Source: Algoriphagus algorifonticola (GTDB lineage: Bacteria > Bacteroidota > Bacteroidia > Cytophagales > Cyclobacteriaceae). From it: a stretch of 64,000 bases of DNA. Below, one piece after another: positions 15,863 to 25,556 of this stretch (within the stretch, counting starts at the first letter, position 1; the number at the start of each line of letters is the position of its first letter). The stretch spans positions 58,567 to 122,566 of the forward strand of contig NZ_VLOG01000040.1 in the NCBI RefSeq assembly GCF_007655305.1, in the 5' to 3' direction. Made by a program: the position numbers and the translations under genes. A model generated the notes under the pieces. That model had not been told where the DNA came from and did not search any database. It was given only the letters and a program-made list of their open reading frames with translations.

Positions 15863-18147
15863 TCCTGCCCATTTTTCTTTTCCCAAACCTTTTTCATAGG
15901 AAGAAGGATCACGGGTAGCAAAATAAGGTCCGCTAACAAAGCAAAGACCAGAGCAGAAGAAATCAATAATCCCGTGTAATGAGTCACTCCAAACCTGCTA
16001 AAAATCAAGACTGCAAAACCGGAAACCAAAATAAGAGTAGTTAGAACTATAGCCTTTCCTGTTTCCAAAAAAGTCCTCTTGAGTGCATATAATAGATTTT
16101 TGCCATTACTCAATTCCATTTTCAACCGGGTCATAAAGTGTATACTATCGTCAACAGCAATACCAAATGCCACTGTAAATAGGATAGCCGTAGTTAGTTT
16201 AAATTCTACTCCCAAAAAATACATCAATCCTAACATCCAAAGCAATGGGATAATATTTGGAATTAAAAGAATGAAAGAAATACGCCAGGACTTGAATAAA
16301 AATCCTGCTATTATTCCAACCAACAAGAAAGCTACTCCAAGTCCTCTAGCCATTTGAATGGTAACTGACTCATGTCCTTTATCAATTAAATAGGAAGTCC
16401 CTGTCCATCTTACTTGAATAACATCCTCATTTATCTCCTCTTCAATATATTCCCTTACTTTCTCTCTTATTTGCCTCATTTGCAGGCTCCCTAAATCCGG
16501 AATTCTAGCTGAAATCCTCCCCTCCATCAAGTCCTCCGAAAGAACTAAAGCTCCTTGATTTTTAGAAACCCGGCCTAAAAACCTTTCCATCCTTCTAAAT
16601 TGCCCTGGACTGGGGAAAACAAAGGCAGCATGATCACCTTGATTTTGTGCTTGATTTAGCGTTTTCACCAAGGTTACCGGAGATAATACACTGACCTCTC
16701 CAAACTCCTTTTTCAATTTCATTTCTAGCTTATCTATTTCTTTCAAGGCCTCATAATCGAGAAGATTTGTAGATCCATTACTTGATTTCAAATAGATTTC
16801 TAAAGGATTAGACCCTCCAAATTGCTCATTAAAAAAATTAAAGTCATTTTGGATAGGATGGTCTGAAGGTAGATTATCGAGAAGATATCCATTGATATCT
16901 ATTTTACTGCCTAGATAAACAGATAAAATGCTGATGAAAAAAAAGAGAACTAAAACCTCTTTGCTTTTTATAAATATTTGCCTGAGAGCCTTGTGATAAA
17001 AATCAGGAGCTATTTTTTCAGAATCACTACTTACACTCAACTTTTTCCAGCGATATAATAGAAATGGAGTAATTAAACTCACTGAAAAAAACATCATCAG
17101 AATCCCTAAACCAGTGGTCAACCCAAAGTCCTTCAACGCTGGAATACTTGTGAAATAAAGAGAAAAGAATCCTAAAGAGGTGGTCAAAATTGTCAATGTC
17201 ACAGGAACCCATAACTCTTTAAAAACCTTCGAAATGGCTTCATCTTTTGACTGGGTTAATTTTAAAGCTTTGATAAGGTGTGTGAAAAAATGGATTAAAG
17301 CACTCAGTCCTACGATCAGAAAAATAGTAGGCTGCATCACTGACATGAGCGCCAGTTTTTTCCCTATCAACAAAATGACTGCGAAAGCCCAAACTACTCC
17401 GAAAATCAAAACTATAATCGGAATGACCACCCCCCACCAGCTCCTGAAAATCAAAATTAAAATCAACAGCATCAAAATGAGGGATGCCCCAAAAAACATC
17501 CCAAATTCGTTTTGCATCAAATCCACAAAATCACCTTGTGTCTGTATTTTGCCTGCCACTGCTTTGGGGGCTAGGCCTTGAGACTTCCATAAATCTTGAA
17601 TCTCTCCATAAAGTAGGTCTCCATCCTCTTTGGAAAGATTATCCTCATTTTTAATCAAAACCAAGAGACTTTTCCCATCCTTGGAAATAAGGTTGCCTTG
17701 ATATTTCTTCTCGTCCCCTTGAAAGCTTACTTTATCTTTCTCCAAATCCCAAGACAAGACAGCACGTTCTCTTACGCCAAATAGACTAATGATAGGTTCC
17801 TTGACTGTTAAAATCGAAAAGACTGAATCCACTCTTTCCAAACTTGTAACGGATTCCTGAAACTGATCTATCTCCGATAAAAAAGAAGCATCAAACAACT
17901 GCCCTTGTGAATTTTCAAAAGCTAGTAGCAGATAATCATTATCGCTGCCAAAAACTTCCTCATACTCCCTGTAAAAGGCCAAATTCTCATCATCTTGAGG
18001 GAAAAACTGTTCGAAATCATAATCAAAAACCGGCTTTGGCTGAAGAAAACCCAAGATCAGACAAAAAATCACTGCAATGGAAAATGAAAAATTAGCACCT
18101 GATTTAGTAAACATCCAATAGCAGTTTAAATATATCTCCGACTCCAA
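15859..18147 (-). CDS. MMPL/RND-family transporter
   Basis: 762 aa with the duplicated RND layout: one N-terminal membrane helix, a large extracytoplasmic loop, five helices (about 210-375), a second helix and loop, then five C-terminal helices. FGIAVDDSIHFMTRL in the second half matches the helix-4 acidic motif of MMPL/HpnN and Patched-like proteins. Such proteins export lipids or hydrophobic compounds by proton antiport. An alternative start at the Met of MFTKSGANF (18114) gives a more normal N-terminus. Confidence 0.88.
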   Translation of the reverse strand: MESEIYLNCYWMFTKSGANFSFSIAVIFCLILGFLQPKPVFDYDFEQFFPQDDENLAFYREYEEVFGSDNDYLLLAFENSQGQLFDASFLSEIDQFQESVTSLERVDSVFSILTVKEPIISLFGVRERAVLSWDLEKDKVSFQGDEKKYQGNLISKDGKSLLVLIKNEDNLSKEDGDLLYGEIQDLWKSQGLAPKAVAGKIQTQGDFVDLMQNEFGMFFGASLILMLLILILIFRSWWGVVIPIIVLIFGVVWAFAVILLIGKKLALMSVMQPTIFLIVGLSALIHFFTHLIKALKLTQSKDEAISKVFKELWVPVTLTILTTSLGFFSLYFTSIPALKDFGLTTGLGILMMFFSVSLITPFLLYRWKKLSVSSDSEKIAPDFYHKALRQIFIKSKEVLVLFFFISILSVYLGSKIDINGYLLDNLPSDHPIQNDFNFFNEQFGGSNPLEIYLKSSNGSTNLLDYEALKEIDKLEMKLKKEFGEVSVLSPVTLVKTLNQAQNQGDHAAFVFPSPGQFRRMERFLGRVSKNQGALVLSEDLMEGRISARIPDLGSLQMRQIREKVREYIEEEINEDVIQVRWTGTSYLIDKGHESVTIQMARGLGVAFLLVGIIAGFLFKSWRISFILLIPNIIPLLWMLGLMYFLGVEFKLTTAILFTVAFGIAVDDSIHFMTRLKMELSNGKNLLYALKRTFLETGKAIVLTTLILVSGFAVLIFSRFGVTHYTGLLISSALVFALLADLILLPVILLPMKKVWEKKNGQD

Positions 18148-18250
18148 ATGTCACACAATTATAATCAGTTTGTGTCTTCTTTGTTTGATAGCAATTCCGA
18201 TATTTGTCTGAAGCTATTATCTTGTTGATTAGAAAAAAACCAAAACAACC

Positions 18251-19045
18251 ATGGAGCAATATCATGACCTGATGAGAAAAATATTAAAAGAGGGGGTGAA
18301 AAAATCTGACAGAACAGGTACTGGAACGATCAGTATTTTTGGACATCAGATGAGGTTTAATTTGTCAGAGGGATTTCCGGTTGTGACTACCAAAAAACTT
18401 CATTTAAGGAGTATAATAATAGAACTTCTCTGGTTTTTGAACGGTGATAGCAATATCAAATGGCTGAAGGAAAATGGCGTTTCCATTTGGGATGAATGGG
18501 CAGATGAAAATGGAGACCTTGGACCTGTATATGGGTATCAATGGAGACATTGGCCTGATGGCAAAGGTGGCGAGATTGACCAGATTAAGAACTTGATCCA
18601 TCAAATTAAAACCAAACCTGATAGCAGGCGCCACATCGTTAGCGCTTGGAATGTCGCCGATGTAGATCACATGGCACTTCCTCCTTGCCATACGATTTTT
18701 CAGTTTTATGTGGCAGATGGGAAATTATCCTGTCAACTGTATCAAAGAAGTGCGGATGTGTTTTTGGGTGTTCCTTTTAATATTGCGTCCTATGCCCTAT
18801 TTACAATGATGGTGGCCCAGGTATGTGATCTTCAGCCGGGTGAGTTTGTACACACTTTTGGAGATGCTCACTTGTATTTAAATCATTTGGAACAAACCGA
18901 GCTGCAGCTAAGTAGAGAGTGTAGACCTTTGCCCACCATGAAAATTAATCCGGAGGTAAAAGATATTTTCAGTTTCAAATACGAGGATTTTGAATTGGTC
19001 AATTATGATCCCCATCCCCATATCAAAGCCCCAGTTGCTGTATAA
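18251..19045 (+). CDS. thyA: Thymidylate synthase
   Basis: 264 aa, the normal bacterial length. Catalytic cysteine C146 lies in [12 protein letters not shown], and the folate- and dUMP-binding motifs RTGTGT (21-26), [10 protein letters not shown] (92-101), [11 protein letters not shown] and [22 protein letters not shown] are all present. The enzyme methylates dUMP to dTMP with methylene-tetrahydrofolate. It is a single gene with a strong terminator 5 bases after its stop. No dihydrofolate reductase gene is adjacent. Confidence 0.98.
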   Translation: MEQYHDLMRKILKEGVKKSDRTGTGTISIFGHQMRFNLSEGFPVVTTKKLHLRSIIIELLWFLNGDSNIKWLKENGVSIWDEWADENGDLGPVYGYQWRHWPDGKGGEIDQIKNLIHQIKTKPDSRRHIVSAWNVADVDHMALPPCHTIFQFYVADGKLSCQLYQRSADVFLGVPFNIASYALFTMMVAQVCDLQPGEFVHTFGDAHLYLNHLEQTELQLSRECRPLPTMKINPEVKDIFSFKYEDFELVNYDPHPHIKAPVAV

Positions 19046-19050
19046 AAAAT

Positions 19051-19084
19051 TAGCCCCGAATTTCAGAAAATCCGGGGCTATTTT
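19051..19084. terminator. Bidirectional terminator between thyA and the S9 peptidase
   Basis: The 8-bp stem TAGCCCCG/CGGGGCTA (19051-19058 and 19073-19080) has a 14-base loop. It is flanked by a T run on the plus strand and an A run before it, so it can end transcription from both convergent genes. Confidence 0.85.
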
Positions 19085-19085
19085 A

Positions 19086-21899
19086 TTATTGACCTAATTC
19101 ATATTTTAAGGTTCTTCCTTTCTCGACCGCTGGAAGACCTTCAGTCATCCAGAGCGGAGCCGGAGCACCTTTCAAATAATGATCAAAGAATTGACTGAGT
19201 CTAATTGACAAGTCCTTTCTATTTTTTCTCTGACGCAAGTTATGATCTTCACCATTGTATTGAAGCAACCAAGCTGGCTGGTTCAAACGCTTCAGAGCCA
19301 TAAACATCTCAATACCTTGATACCACGGAACTGCTCCGTCTTCATCATTATGCATGATCAATACTGGGGTATTTACTCTATCCATGAAAAACAAAGGTGA
19401 GTTTTCTATGTAATAAAGTGGCTTCTCCCAAAGAGTTCCTCCTATTCTAGATTGAGTTTGCTCGTATTGGAACATACGGCTCATTCCTGTACCCCATCTG
19501 ATTCCTCCATAAGCAGAAGTCATATTTACTACAGGAGCTCCAGCTCCTGCTGCTTTAAACATATTGGTTTGCGTGATCAAATATGCCACTTGATATCCAC
19601 CCCAGCTTTGCCCCTGAATAGCCATATTCTCGGCATCCACAAAGCCTTTGGCTACGATCGATTGTACACCTGGGATGATACAGTTGTAGGCACTTGGTCC
19701 CGGTAATCCCAGATCATATTTTATATCTGGCACGAATACCAAATAATCATTGCTTACAAAAAACGGAATATTAATCGTTGAAGCTGAAGGTGCAGGGCTT
19801 CTGTAATTATGCAATCCGTCACTATTCCTCTCATAGAAGTAAACCATCATTGGATACTTCTTATTGGGATCAAAATATTCTGGTTTGAAGAGAAGACCTT
19901 GAAGTGGAGTTCCGTCATTAGCCAGATAACTAACCAATTCTACAGAGCCCCATTTCACATTTGCTTGCTGCGGATTGAGATTAGAAGCTTTTCTTAGATT
20001 CTTGAACTTCAAATCACCTAAATACAAATCAGGAGATTCTTTATAGGTACTTCTCTGAACCAATATTTCATCTGAATCTTCAGCTTTCGTCAATCCATAA
20101 TACCTGTGAGCAGTCATCAGAATTGATTTAGGAGCAGAGCCATTCATTGAACCTTCAGCTATGCCACTTTCTTTTGACATTTCATTGAAGGCTGTAAAGT
20201 AAAGTTTTTCTTTTGGATCAATGCTTTTCTCTTCTCTATCAAGAGTAATTCTTCTGTACTCGATTTTATTTTTTCTTCCTTCTCCGGCTGTGACATTAAC
20301 AGCAGCATTTGGATTTCTAGGATCAATTTTCCAGATATCATATCTATCGTTGATCAAAATTGCCTCGTCTCCAGCCAGCCAACCTGCAACTCCGTAAGAA
20401 CCAGGAAGAGAAGGTGAGTCATGCAATTCTTCATAAAAGACGACGTTTCCGATTCCAGAAGTTAGGTTGATTTTCTTTTGGGCAACGATATCGTATGCAA
20501 CCCAGGCACTATCGGTACTTGCATACCAGGTTACATAGTTCCCTTCAGGTGAAACGCTTGGGTACCCTGGCGCATTTTTTTCGATCAAAGTTCTTTCACC
20601 GCTTTCAAAATCAACCAAGTATAAATCCCTTCCAATCTGAATATCCCAGCTATAAGCTCTTCTATATGGTGCATCAGTCCAAGCTATTCCAAAATCTCTC
20701 TCTATTTTGTTTTCAAGAATGACATTGTTGACTTCCCTATCCTCCAACTGTGCAATGCTTCTATCAGTGAGGTCCATTGCAGCTGTGTAAGACCGCTTTT
20801 CCTCTCTGGACTTATTTCTCAACTGCATAGGCTGAATTTCAGCATCTTGCCAGCCCCAGATATCCAAGCTTACTCTTTCATCATCCAAAATAGTAGTATC
20901 GGATTCGTAAGCATAATCCACATAGTCTTCAGCTACGCCAAAAAACAATCTGTTTTCATTTTCAGAAAAACGGATAGAGCCATCATTACTGATTCTTCCA
21001 TTTTCCAATATGCCCTGACTATTTCTTGTGGCAATCTCCTCTACCTTAGGATTAGATGTAGCAGTGAGGTACAGATTATAATACGGCTTTTTAGATTTGG
21101 CTGAATCATTTGTACTCAAAAATGCCAGATATCTGGATTTTGGAGAAAAAGTCACTCGCTCGTAAGCTGTATTCCCTTCATGTAAGACTGTGGATTGTCC
21201 GGAATTTAAGTTGAGTAAATGAATTGCAGCATTATCCAACGTATCCTCTTCAGCTAATACATAATGAAGGAAATCACCATTTCTGGAGAACCCGTAAGAT
21301 TTCACTCTGGCGAATTCATAGGATTTGGAGCCATCAAGGGATCTTACCATCAATTTTGTACCATCCGTTTTCTTAGGCTTTTCTGCTTTTGCGGTGGAAT
21401 CAGCAGGATCTTTTTTCGCTGGCTTTTCCTTTTCAAATTGAATAGCAATCCAACTTCCTCCTTTTTCAGGAATTGCAAAAGACTTAACCTCTGCCATTTT
21501 TTCCAGTTTGCCAGTTTTCATTTCATAGATGAACAAACTATCCTTAGGCATGTCTTCCTTTTTGGTCTTTTTCAACTTCAAAACGCGAATAGAATCTTCT
21601 TGTGGAACAATCTTTCCGACCGCGTAAGTATCGTCAGGTGTGAAGTTCCAACCCTGAGCTCTAGGGATCACAAACTTTTTACTGACATCTTTAAAAGGTA
21701 AAATCTCTAATCTTCCATCTCCATCCTGTGGAGAAATCATATACCCTACCCAAATTCCATTTTTTGTAATTCGATCTGATGATAGGTTCTCCCAGCCATC
21801 ATAATCATCATGTGTAAGGGAACGCTTTTGCTGTGCCTGTAAACCTGAAATGGTCAACATCACAGAAAGCATCAGTATTCCGCTTATTCTTCTCAGCAT
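19086..21899 (-). CDS. S9-family prolyl-oligopeptidase-like serine peptidase
   Basis: 937 aa with signal peptide (MLSVMLTISGLQAQ). The N-terminal two thirds form a WD-like beta-propeller. The C-terminal alpha/beta hydrolase domain carries nucleophile S765 in GQSWGGYQ, the acid D854 in NDEDGAVPW and H886 in GEDHNLR. It probably degrades oligopeptides in the periplasm. A Lys/Pro-rich insertion (KPAKKDPADST) interrupts the propeller near residues 160-178. The M14 carboxypeptidase gene lies 21 bases upstream on the same strand, so the two likely act together in peptide use. Confidence 0.93.
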   Translation of the reverse strand: MLRRISGILMLSVMLTISGLQAQQKRSLTHDDYDGWENLSSDRITKNGIWVGYMISPQDGDGRLEILPFKDVSKKFVIPRAQGWNFTPDDTYAVGKIVPQEDSIRVLKLKKTKKEDMPKDSLFIYEMKTGKLEKMAEVKSFAIPEKGGSWIAIQFEKEKPAKKDPADSTAKAEKPKKTDGTKLMVRSLDGSKSYEFARVKSYGFSRNGDFLHYVLAEEDTLDNAAIHLLNLNSGQSTVLHEGNTAYERVTFSPKSRYLAFLSTNDSAKSKKPYYNLYLTATSNPKVEEIATRNSQGILENGRISNDGSIRFSENENRLFFGVAEDYVDYAYESDTTILDDERVSLDIWGWQDAEIQPMQLRNKSREEKRSYTAAMDLTDRSIAQLEDREVNNVILENKIERDFGIAWTDAPYRRAYSWDIQIGRDLYLVDFESGERTLIEKNAPGYPSVSPEGNYVTWYASTDSAWVAYDIVAQKKINLTSGIGNVVFYEELHDSPSLPGSYGVAGWLAGDEAILINDRYDIWKIDPRNPNAAVNVTAGEGRKNKIEYRRITLDREEKSIDPKEKLYFTAFNEMSKESGIAEGSMNGSAPKSILMTAHRYYGLTKAEDSDEILVQRSTYKESPDLYLGDLKFKNLRKASNLNPQQANVKWGSVELVSYLANDGTPLQGLLFKPEYFDPNKKYPMMVYFYERNSDGLHNYRSPAPSASTINIPFFVSNDYLVFVPDIKYDLGLPGPSAYNCIIPGVQSIVAKGFVDAENMAIQGQSWGGYQVAYLITQTNMFKAAGAGAPVVNMTSAYGGIRWGTGMSRMFQYEQTQSRIGGTLWEKPLYYIENSPLFFMDRVNTPVLIMHNDEDGAVPWYQGIEMFMALKRLNQPAWLLQYNGEDHNLRQRKNRKDLSIRLSQFFDHYLKGAPAPLWMTEGLPAVEKGRTLKYELGQ

Positions 21900-21920
21900 A
21901 ATTGATTGGTTTAGAATGTA

Positions 21921-23837
21921 TTATTTCAATGTAAATTCCTGTACAAATAATCCTCCTCTTGTAGACGAGAGCTTAATTTTTCCTTTTACCTCTTCGGCAC
22001 TATTTACTTTCACTTTAAAAATGATCGTTTTCCTCTCACCTTTTCCGGTGTGGCCCGCATAAATAGTTTTGTCATACAAGTCAGGACTGGTTATTTGAAC
22101 TTTCGCGTTCTCGTATCCCTCAGTCAATGCTTTGGCAAATTCCAAGGAAACCCTGTCTTCCTGAACAATCTTTACTAGTTTGGCTTGCTCCAGTGCTACT
22201 GGAAGCCCCCCCACGTTTTCCCAAGTAAGGGAAATCTCATATTCTCCATCTTTGATTTTTTTAACAGCTGGCTTTTCTGCTTTGATCTCAGGAAGCTTTT
22301 TTGCCATTGCTAAATTGAACAAAGCCTGTTTCTTGGCCCAATTTTCCAATTGCCAAGGCGGACCGTTTTGTCCGAAAAACTTCGGATGAAATCCACCAAT
22401 TTCCACTTCACCTAACTCAGGGTGATTAAATGGAGTCCAAGACTTAAAGCCTTTCCCTCCATTTTCTTCTTCATCCCAAACTAAAGCATCATAATCATCA
22501 TAAATGCCATCATTATTATAATCCTTCATGGCTCCGTTGTTCCACAACTCATCACCATACCAAATACTTCCAAAATAGAAGTAGCCAAAATCAGGTCCAT
22601 GTCCAAATAATGGTGATGGCTTTAAGGGATCACCTGTCATTCTATTGACTTTATATCGAGTAGAATAGGTTTCATACACATCCCCAGCCCATGGATAAGC
22701 TGTGTAAGAAAGTCCTAACTCATCCATCTCTTTATAAATAGCCAAATCTTCCGGATACATTCGCTCTTCGCTTTTAGAAGTTGAAGGAGGTCTTAAATGC
22801 ATGGGAACCCTGGTATCCATAGAATTGACCACAGAAATATTGGCATGACTTAACATCCAAAGGACAGTAGATCGAGTTTCTGGCTCACTCAAAGGATACT
22901 CACCAGCACCATATTGTGTATAACCTCTTCCAGTCAAGTCACCACCTATATCAGGTCTCCAGTTTTCAGGATAATTTCTATGGAGATCTAGACCTCCTAC
23001 GCCGTCTTCATTATAATCTCCATCCCCATCATTGTCGATCCCTTCTGTGTATAGTAGATAATCACCTTTGCCCGGAAAAACTCTTTTCATCAACTTCCCT
23101 GAAGGATGATCTGGATCTATGATATAATTCGCCTTTTTCTTTTCTTCGTCAGTAGTAGCCTTTTTTCGCATTTGATAGATTACTCCATCTCCGTCCAAAT
23201 CTTCCTCAGGATCTTCATCTATTAGTCCATCTCTATCATTGTCGTGGGGTTTTACCGTACTTCTGTTTCTTTGCTCGGTATATAAATAAAGATTGGAGCC
23301 ATCCGGATTGTTTTGAGGTCTTAAGTAGATGGCTTTGGTGTCAATCAGATGAGTAATCTCTTTGTCCTTGCCATAATTCTCCAGCAAATGTTGAGTCAAC
23401 CAAAGTACTGATTCACTAGCAGTGATCTCGCCTGAATGTCTTCCCCCTTCGAAATACGCGGCTGGTTTTTCGGTGTCTTTTCCAGTCTTTTTATTGGTAA
23501 GCGTCATTTGATAGATTGGTCTTCCTTCAAATGACTCTCCTATTATATACAGGTCAACTATTTCAGGATAGAGCTCTGCCCATTTCTCATACCAATGATA
23601 CATGACATTGACCGTATGGTACTTGTCAAAAGTCAGCTTCTCTCCCGGCACATATTCGACTTCAGGAAATTGGTGTTTTTTAAAAAAAGAGGGGCCATGA
23701 CGCTCACCCGATACTGTATGGAATTTGGCGCTGGTATCACTTTCAGTAAAGACTTTGGCTTTTTGAAAAGTATCAATTTGGCCATAACTCATCACAGAAA
23801 GTAACATCAAACTTGATAAGCTTGCTATTTTCTTCAT
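21921..23837 (-). CDS. M14-family zinc carboxypeptidase
   Basis: 638 aa from the ATG at 23837, which opens a good signal peptide (MKKIASLSSLMLLSVMSYGQ). A longer frame to 23894 adds 19 unlikely residues. The zinc ligands H134 and E137 lie in GGRHSGE, and GGLDLHRNYPENW probably supplies the third His and the substrate-binding Arg. Aspartate-rich loops (DNDRDGLIDEDPEEDLDGDG, DNDGDGDYNEDG) look like calcium-binding repeats. A beta-sandwich tail follows the catalytic domain. The product is likely secreted or periplasmic. Confidence 0.92.
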   Translation of the reverse strand: MKKIASLSSLMLLSVMSYGQIDTFQKAKVFTESDTSAKFHTVSGERHGPSFFKKHQFPEVEYVPGEKLTFDKYHTVNVMYHWYEKWAELYPEIVDLYIIGESFEGRPIYQMTLTNKKTGKDTEKPAAYFEGGRHSGEITASESVLWLTQHLLENYGKDKEITHLIDTKAIYLRPQNNPDGSNLYLYTEQRNRSTVKPHDNDRDGLIDEDPEEDLDGDGVIYQMRKKATTDEEKKKANYIIDPDHPSGKLMKRVFPGKGDYLLYTEGIDNDGDGDYNEDGVGGLDLHRNYPENWRPDIGGDLTGRGYTQYGAGEYPLSEPETRSTVLWMLSHANISVVNSMDTRVPMHLRPPSTSKSEERMYPEDLAIYKEMDELGLSYTAYPWAGDVYETYSTRYKVNRMTGDPLKPSPLFGHGPDFGYFYFGSIWYGDELWNNGAMKDYNNDGIYDDYDALVWDEEENGGKGFKSWTPFNHPELGEVEIGGFHPKFFGQNGPPWQLENWAKKQALFNLAMAKKLPEIKAEKPAVKKIKDGEYEISLTWENVGGLPVALEQAKLVKIVQEDRVSLEFAKALTEGYENAKVQITSPDLYDKTIYAGHTGKGERKTIIFKVKVNSAEEVKGKIKLSSTRGGLFVQEFTLK

Positions 23838-23926
23838 GATTCGGTGGTTTTTAGAATGGCTAAAAGTAAAAAAGGTGATACATCTCTGTATCACCGTTTA
23901 CAAAAAAAGCCGGAAATTTCCGGCTT

Positions 23927-24472
23927 CTATTTTCTAATTGTCAGTTCGAATGTTTCTGGAGAATAATTTGCAAACCCAGGAACAGGTTTACATTTTGGAA
24001 GCTGTCTCACCAAATAATCAATCCTTTCTCTAAGGCCTTTATCAGTCTCAGTCAATAATTCATAGCCTGAAAGTTTTCCTTTAGAATCCACCATCAATAA
24101 AACTTTTACTTCCTCCACGTCTCTTGACTTTTTTGTTCTAAAAAGAAAAGGTGAATAGGAATCAATCATATCCAGCGTATTTTCCGGCCAAGCCCAATGG
24201 GAATCTAAATTCGAAGCCATGTTTTCTTCTGTGTTTGTCAAGGGCTTTAATTCCAAATCCTTTGAAATTGTAATCTCCTCACCGTTTGAGGATTTATTTG
24301 GAACAGACTTCAAGCTTAATCTATTGTATTTAACAATAGGGCTTTCAATTTTATCCTCCTTTGATTCATCCCCATTCATTTGTGCGGCAGCAGAAACAGA
24401 AAGCTGAACAGCTAGAAAAATCATTACTGTCGCGATAGGGCCAAAAGTCTTTATTTTGAATGAATTCATCAT
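23927..24472 (-). CDS. Exported protein with TonB-C-like end
   Basis: 181 aa from the ATG at 24472; the frame extends to a TTG at 24478. The hydrophobic signal segment (IATVMIFLAVQLSVSAAAQ) is followed by a linker and a C-terminal half with EVKVLLMVDSKGKLSGYELLTE and LPKCKPVPGF, resembling the beta-alpha-beta unit of TonB C-terminal domains in Bacteroidota. With no membrane anchor beyond the signal peptide, it may be a periplasmic TonB-like partner, but this is tentative. A leader hairpin lies about 90 bases upstream. Confidence 0.65.
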   Translation of the reverse strand: MMNSFKIKTFGPIATVMIFLAVQLSVSAAAQMNGDESKEDKIESPIVKYNRLSLKSVPNKSSNGEEITISKDLELKPLTNTEENMASNLDSHWAWPENTLDMIDSYSPFLFRTKKSRDVEEVKVLLMVDSKGKLSGYELLTETDKGLRERIDYLVRQLPKCKPVPGFANYSPETFELTIRK

Positions 24473-24552
24473 ATTCAAAGTATTTGTAACAAAAATACAC
24501 TTTAAATTTTATCAAATGCAAAAATTTGTATTTTAAATTTTAAAAAAAGCAA

Positions 24553-24605
24553 TAAAAAAGTCTTGCCAGCAGCAAGACCCTTTTCAGAATATAAACCCAA
24601 ATATA
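24553..24605 (-). promoter_or_regulatory. Leader with terminator hairpin (possible attenuator or small RNA)
   Basis: On the minus strand TATATTTG (24605-24598), a perfect -7 consensus, is followed about 20 bases later by the stem GTCTTGC/GCAAGAC (24578-24560) and a six-T run. The next minus-strand gene starts at 24472. No minus-strand gene lies upstream, so the terminator must serve a short transcript or act as an attenuator of the exported protein gene. Confidence 0.4.
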
Positions 24606-24741
24606 ACTTTAGAGATTAAAAGTTTTCTTTTTCAACTGAATGTTTGGAGTTTAACCCTTTTTCCAATTTTAAAATTTCGCCTTTATTCTAAAAACAAAAT
24701 AAACTGAAAGACATTCATTTCGATTCCAAAGTAAATGCATT

Positions 24742-24775
24742 TTGAATATAATTACAAATTGAAAAAATAATTTTG
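24742..24775 (+). promoter_or_regulatory. Promoter of the Lrp/AsnC regulator gene
   Basis: TTG at 24742-24744 is followed after 23 bases by TAATTTTG (24768-24775), a full match to the Bacteroidota -7 consensus TAnnTTTG. The predicted start of transcription is about 60 bases before the ATG at 24844. Confidence 0.5.
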
Positions 24776-24843
24776 CAATATTTTGAACAATCTTTAATTT
24801 ACATGCGATTTCATTAACAATCATCTAAATCCAATCAAAAAAA

Positions 24844-25320
24844 ATGGATAAAATTTTAGATATCGATAACATAGACCTCAAGATTATCTCCTTGCTGAAC
24901 GAAGATGCAAAAACACCTTATACTGAAATTGCCAAGAAGGTATTCGTGTCTTCCGGGACTGTCCACGTGAGAATGAAGAAATTGGAAGACATGGGCATTG
25001 TTAAAAGTGCAACTCTTAATATCGACTTCTCCAAACTAGGTTATGACATCTCTGCATTTTTAGGAATTTATTTGGAAAAAAGCTCTCTATACGATACAGT
25101 CATTGAAAAATTAAAGGCAATCTCTGAGGTAGTAAGTGCTTATTATACTACCGGTAACTATTCCATTTTTGCAAAAATCATCTGCCGAGACACCAATCAC
25201 CTTAGACTTGTATTGGATAAAATTCAAAAGGTAGAGGGTATTGACAGAACAGAAACATTAATTGTTTTGGAAGAAAGTATAAACAGACCAATTCAATTTT
25301 TTGATAAAGAAAAAGGATAA
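24844..25320 (+). CDS. Lrp/AsnC family transcriptional regulator
   Basis: 158 aa, the standard length. The N-terminal helix-turn-helix covers about residues 5-65 (LDIDNIDLKIISLLNEDAK, then EIAKKVFVSSGTVHVRMKKL). A RAM/AsnC effector domain covers about 70-150 (VVSAYYTTGNYSIFAKIICRD). Such proteins bind DNA as octamers and sense amino acids. It is a single gene with its own promoter and terminator. Nothing in the sequence shows that it controls the neighbouring suf operon. Confidence 0.93.
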   Translation: MDKILDIDNIDLKIISLLNEDAKTPYTEIAKKVFVSSGTVHVRMKKLEDMGIVKSATLNIDFSKLGYDISAFLGIYLEKSSLYDTVIEKLKAISEVVSAYYTTGNYSIFAKIICRDTNHLRLVLDKIQKVEGIDRTETLIVLEESINRPIQFFDKEKG

Positions 25321-25373
25321 AAATATCTATTTGGATCAAATCTAAATAAAGAAAAAACGATATTATCGCAAAT

Positions 25374-25398
25374 AGCCTGGCATTGTCAGGCTTTTTTT
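25374..25398 (+). terminator. Intrinsic terminator after the Lrp/AsnC gene
   Basis: The stem AGCCTG/CAGGCT with a 7-base loop is followed directly by a seven-T run. It lies 53 bases after the regulator's stop codon and upstream of the suf promoter. Confidence 0.85.
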
Positions 25399-25485
25399 AT
25401 TTCCGAGAAAATATTCCCAAATTTGAACCTGAAGGGCATTTTTAATCGAAGAATTGTATCTCCAATAGATTTTTCGAATGTGATT

Positions 25486-25519
25486 GAACATAATATTTTG
25501 ATTATATGTTGTACCTTCG
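25486..25519 (+). promoter_or_regulatory. Candidate promoter of the suf operon
   Basis: TTG (25486-25488) and TACCTTCG (25512-25519) are separated by 23 bases; the latter matches TAnnTTTG at all but one position. The predicted transcript starts about 30 bases before the sufB ATG at 25557. No IscR- or Fur-type operator is recognisable. Confidence 0.4.
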
Positions 25520-25556
25520 CAGTCAAAATGTAATTAGTCTAAATAACTCACCAATA

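Larger units (their letters stand above)
24473..24843. other. A/T-rich intergenic region between divergent genes
   Basis: 371 bases with no coding potential that I trust. It contains the minus-strand hairpin and T run at 24553-24605 and the plus-strand promoter at 24742-24775 described separately. Confidence 0.6.

Noticed and set aside
17180..17581. 133-codon frame antisense to the RND/MMPL transporter
   Set aside because: It lies entirely inside a well-supported gene, is rich in K/I/T in the way antisense frames of membrane genes are, and has no promoter or family motif.
21264..21701. 145-codon frame antisense to the S9 peptidase
   Set aside because: It is unusually rich in F, R and C, overlaps a clear gene completely and has no recognisable domain.
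24687..24760. Short minus-strand peptide of about 23 codons in the gap before the Lrp gene
   Set aside because: There is no family resemblance or start context, and the sequence is extremely A/T-rich, so it is expected by chance.
25506..25556. Upstream ATG as the start of SufB
   Set aside because: It falls within the predicted -7 promoter region and adds residues absent from typical SufB N-termini; the ATG at 25557 fits better.
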